Assembly (NCBI GenBank): GCA_017455185.1
Contig: JAFTBN010000036.1
Location: 1 to 40,417 of the forward strand
From: Clostridia bacterium
GTDB lineage: Bacteria > Bacillota > Clostridia > Oscillospirales > CAG-272
Direction: 5' to 3'
Length of the DNA stretch: 40,417 nt
The position numbers and the translations under genes are program-made. The number at the start of each line of letters is the position of its first letter. Position 1 is the stretch's first letter. Shown here one piece after another: positions 40,183-40,417 of the stretch. The notes below the pieces were generated by a model. That model worked only from the letters and a program-made list of their open reading frames with translations. It was not told the origin of the DNA and did not search any database.

Positions 40183-40417
40183 TCAGTAACGCTTTTTCCG
40201 GATATTCAGCATATATCCTGCTGCTGAGCCGACAATACCGCCTATGATATGGGAAAGATTGGAGATGTTATCGTCCACAGTAAGGCCATCCCAGAGCTGC
40301 TGCCCTAAATAAATGATAGCAACCAGGATGAAAGTCATGGGAATCTCACCCTCTTTGAATTCTGTGAAAGAAGTCAGAAGAATAAAGGCAAAAGCTACAC
40401 CGCTGGCTCCCAGCAGC
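40183..40417 (-). CDS. rhomboid-family intramembrane serine protease (C-terminal part; gene runs off the window)
   Basis: The last 78 codons of a rhomboid protease on the - strand. The catalytic serine lies in LLGASGVAFAF (GxSG) and the catalytic histidine in NLSHIIGGIVGSAAG (HxxGGxxxG), with membrane helices between and after them. A basic tail RKKRY precedes the TGA stop at 40183-40185. Rhomboids cleave membrane proteins within the bilayer. The 5' part lies beyond 40417, so length and start cannot be judged. Both catalytic motifs are intact. It is not obviously linked to the remnants at its 3' side. The 40133-40182 gap shows nothing. Confidence 0.85.
   Translation of the reverse strand, partial: LLGASGVAFAFILLTSFTEFKEGEIPMTFILVAIIYLGQQLWDGLTVDDNISNLSHIIGGIVGSAAGYMLNIRKKRY

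Overview
The window reads as the chromosome of a Gram-positive anaerobe, most likely a gut Clostridia (Oscillospirales/Lachnospirales-like) lineage. The evidence is a glycyl radical enzyme with its radical-SAM activase, many strong AGGAGG-type ribosome binding sites, consensus sigma-A promoters, a BspA-type leucine-rich surface protein, and a sortase-type SPKTGG tail. No rRNA, tRNA or CRISPR array was seen. Species cannot be named from the sequence.

Layout. Positions 1-97 are the 3' end (domain V and a following hairpin) of a group II intron. 148-3261 (+) is a copper operon: an HMA-CsoR fusion repressor and a CopA ATPase. 3262-3577 is a non-coding stretch of degenerate hairpin repeats ending in a bidirectional terminator. 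3578-7901 (-) holds mnmA, a glycyl radical enzyme of the Cys-x-Glu lyase/dehydratase type, and its activating enzyme. Divergent from mnmA, 8095-9868 (+) carries a MATE transporter and a Dabb-domain protein. 10002-13743 (-) is an apparent operon of an M29 aminopeptidase, two tandem GH27 alpha-galactosidase-like proteins with different active-site residues, and a 67-residue zinc-ribbon protein. 14053-15279 (-) is a lower-GC AAA/DUF4143 ATPase.

15653-38206 (+) looks like one functional locus: a 7TM degenerate histidine-kinase-like protein, a second membrane kinase with PAS and ATPase domains, a NarL/LuxR response regulator, a 1,643-residue secreted protein, a 4,076-residue secreted protein, a 54-residue ORF, a lipoprotein, and a sortase-type wall protein. 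The two giant proteins end in the same duplicated ~300-residue module. A 13-bp box (GGCTGATGTGAAG) sits exactly 15 bp before a TATAAT in front of both the regulator and the first giant protein. This suggests an autoregulated two-component system that switches on its own surface apparatus, and it is the most interesting part of the window.

38221-40417 is a scrap region: a terminator abutted by the 5' part of a group II intron, a long hairpin, a RelB/DinJ-type antitoxin whose PIN toxin is cut after about 26 codons, a 5'-truncated ATP-binding regulator, a truncated response regulator joined head-to-head to an inverted fragment, and the C-terminal part of a rhomboid protease.
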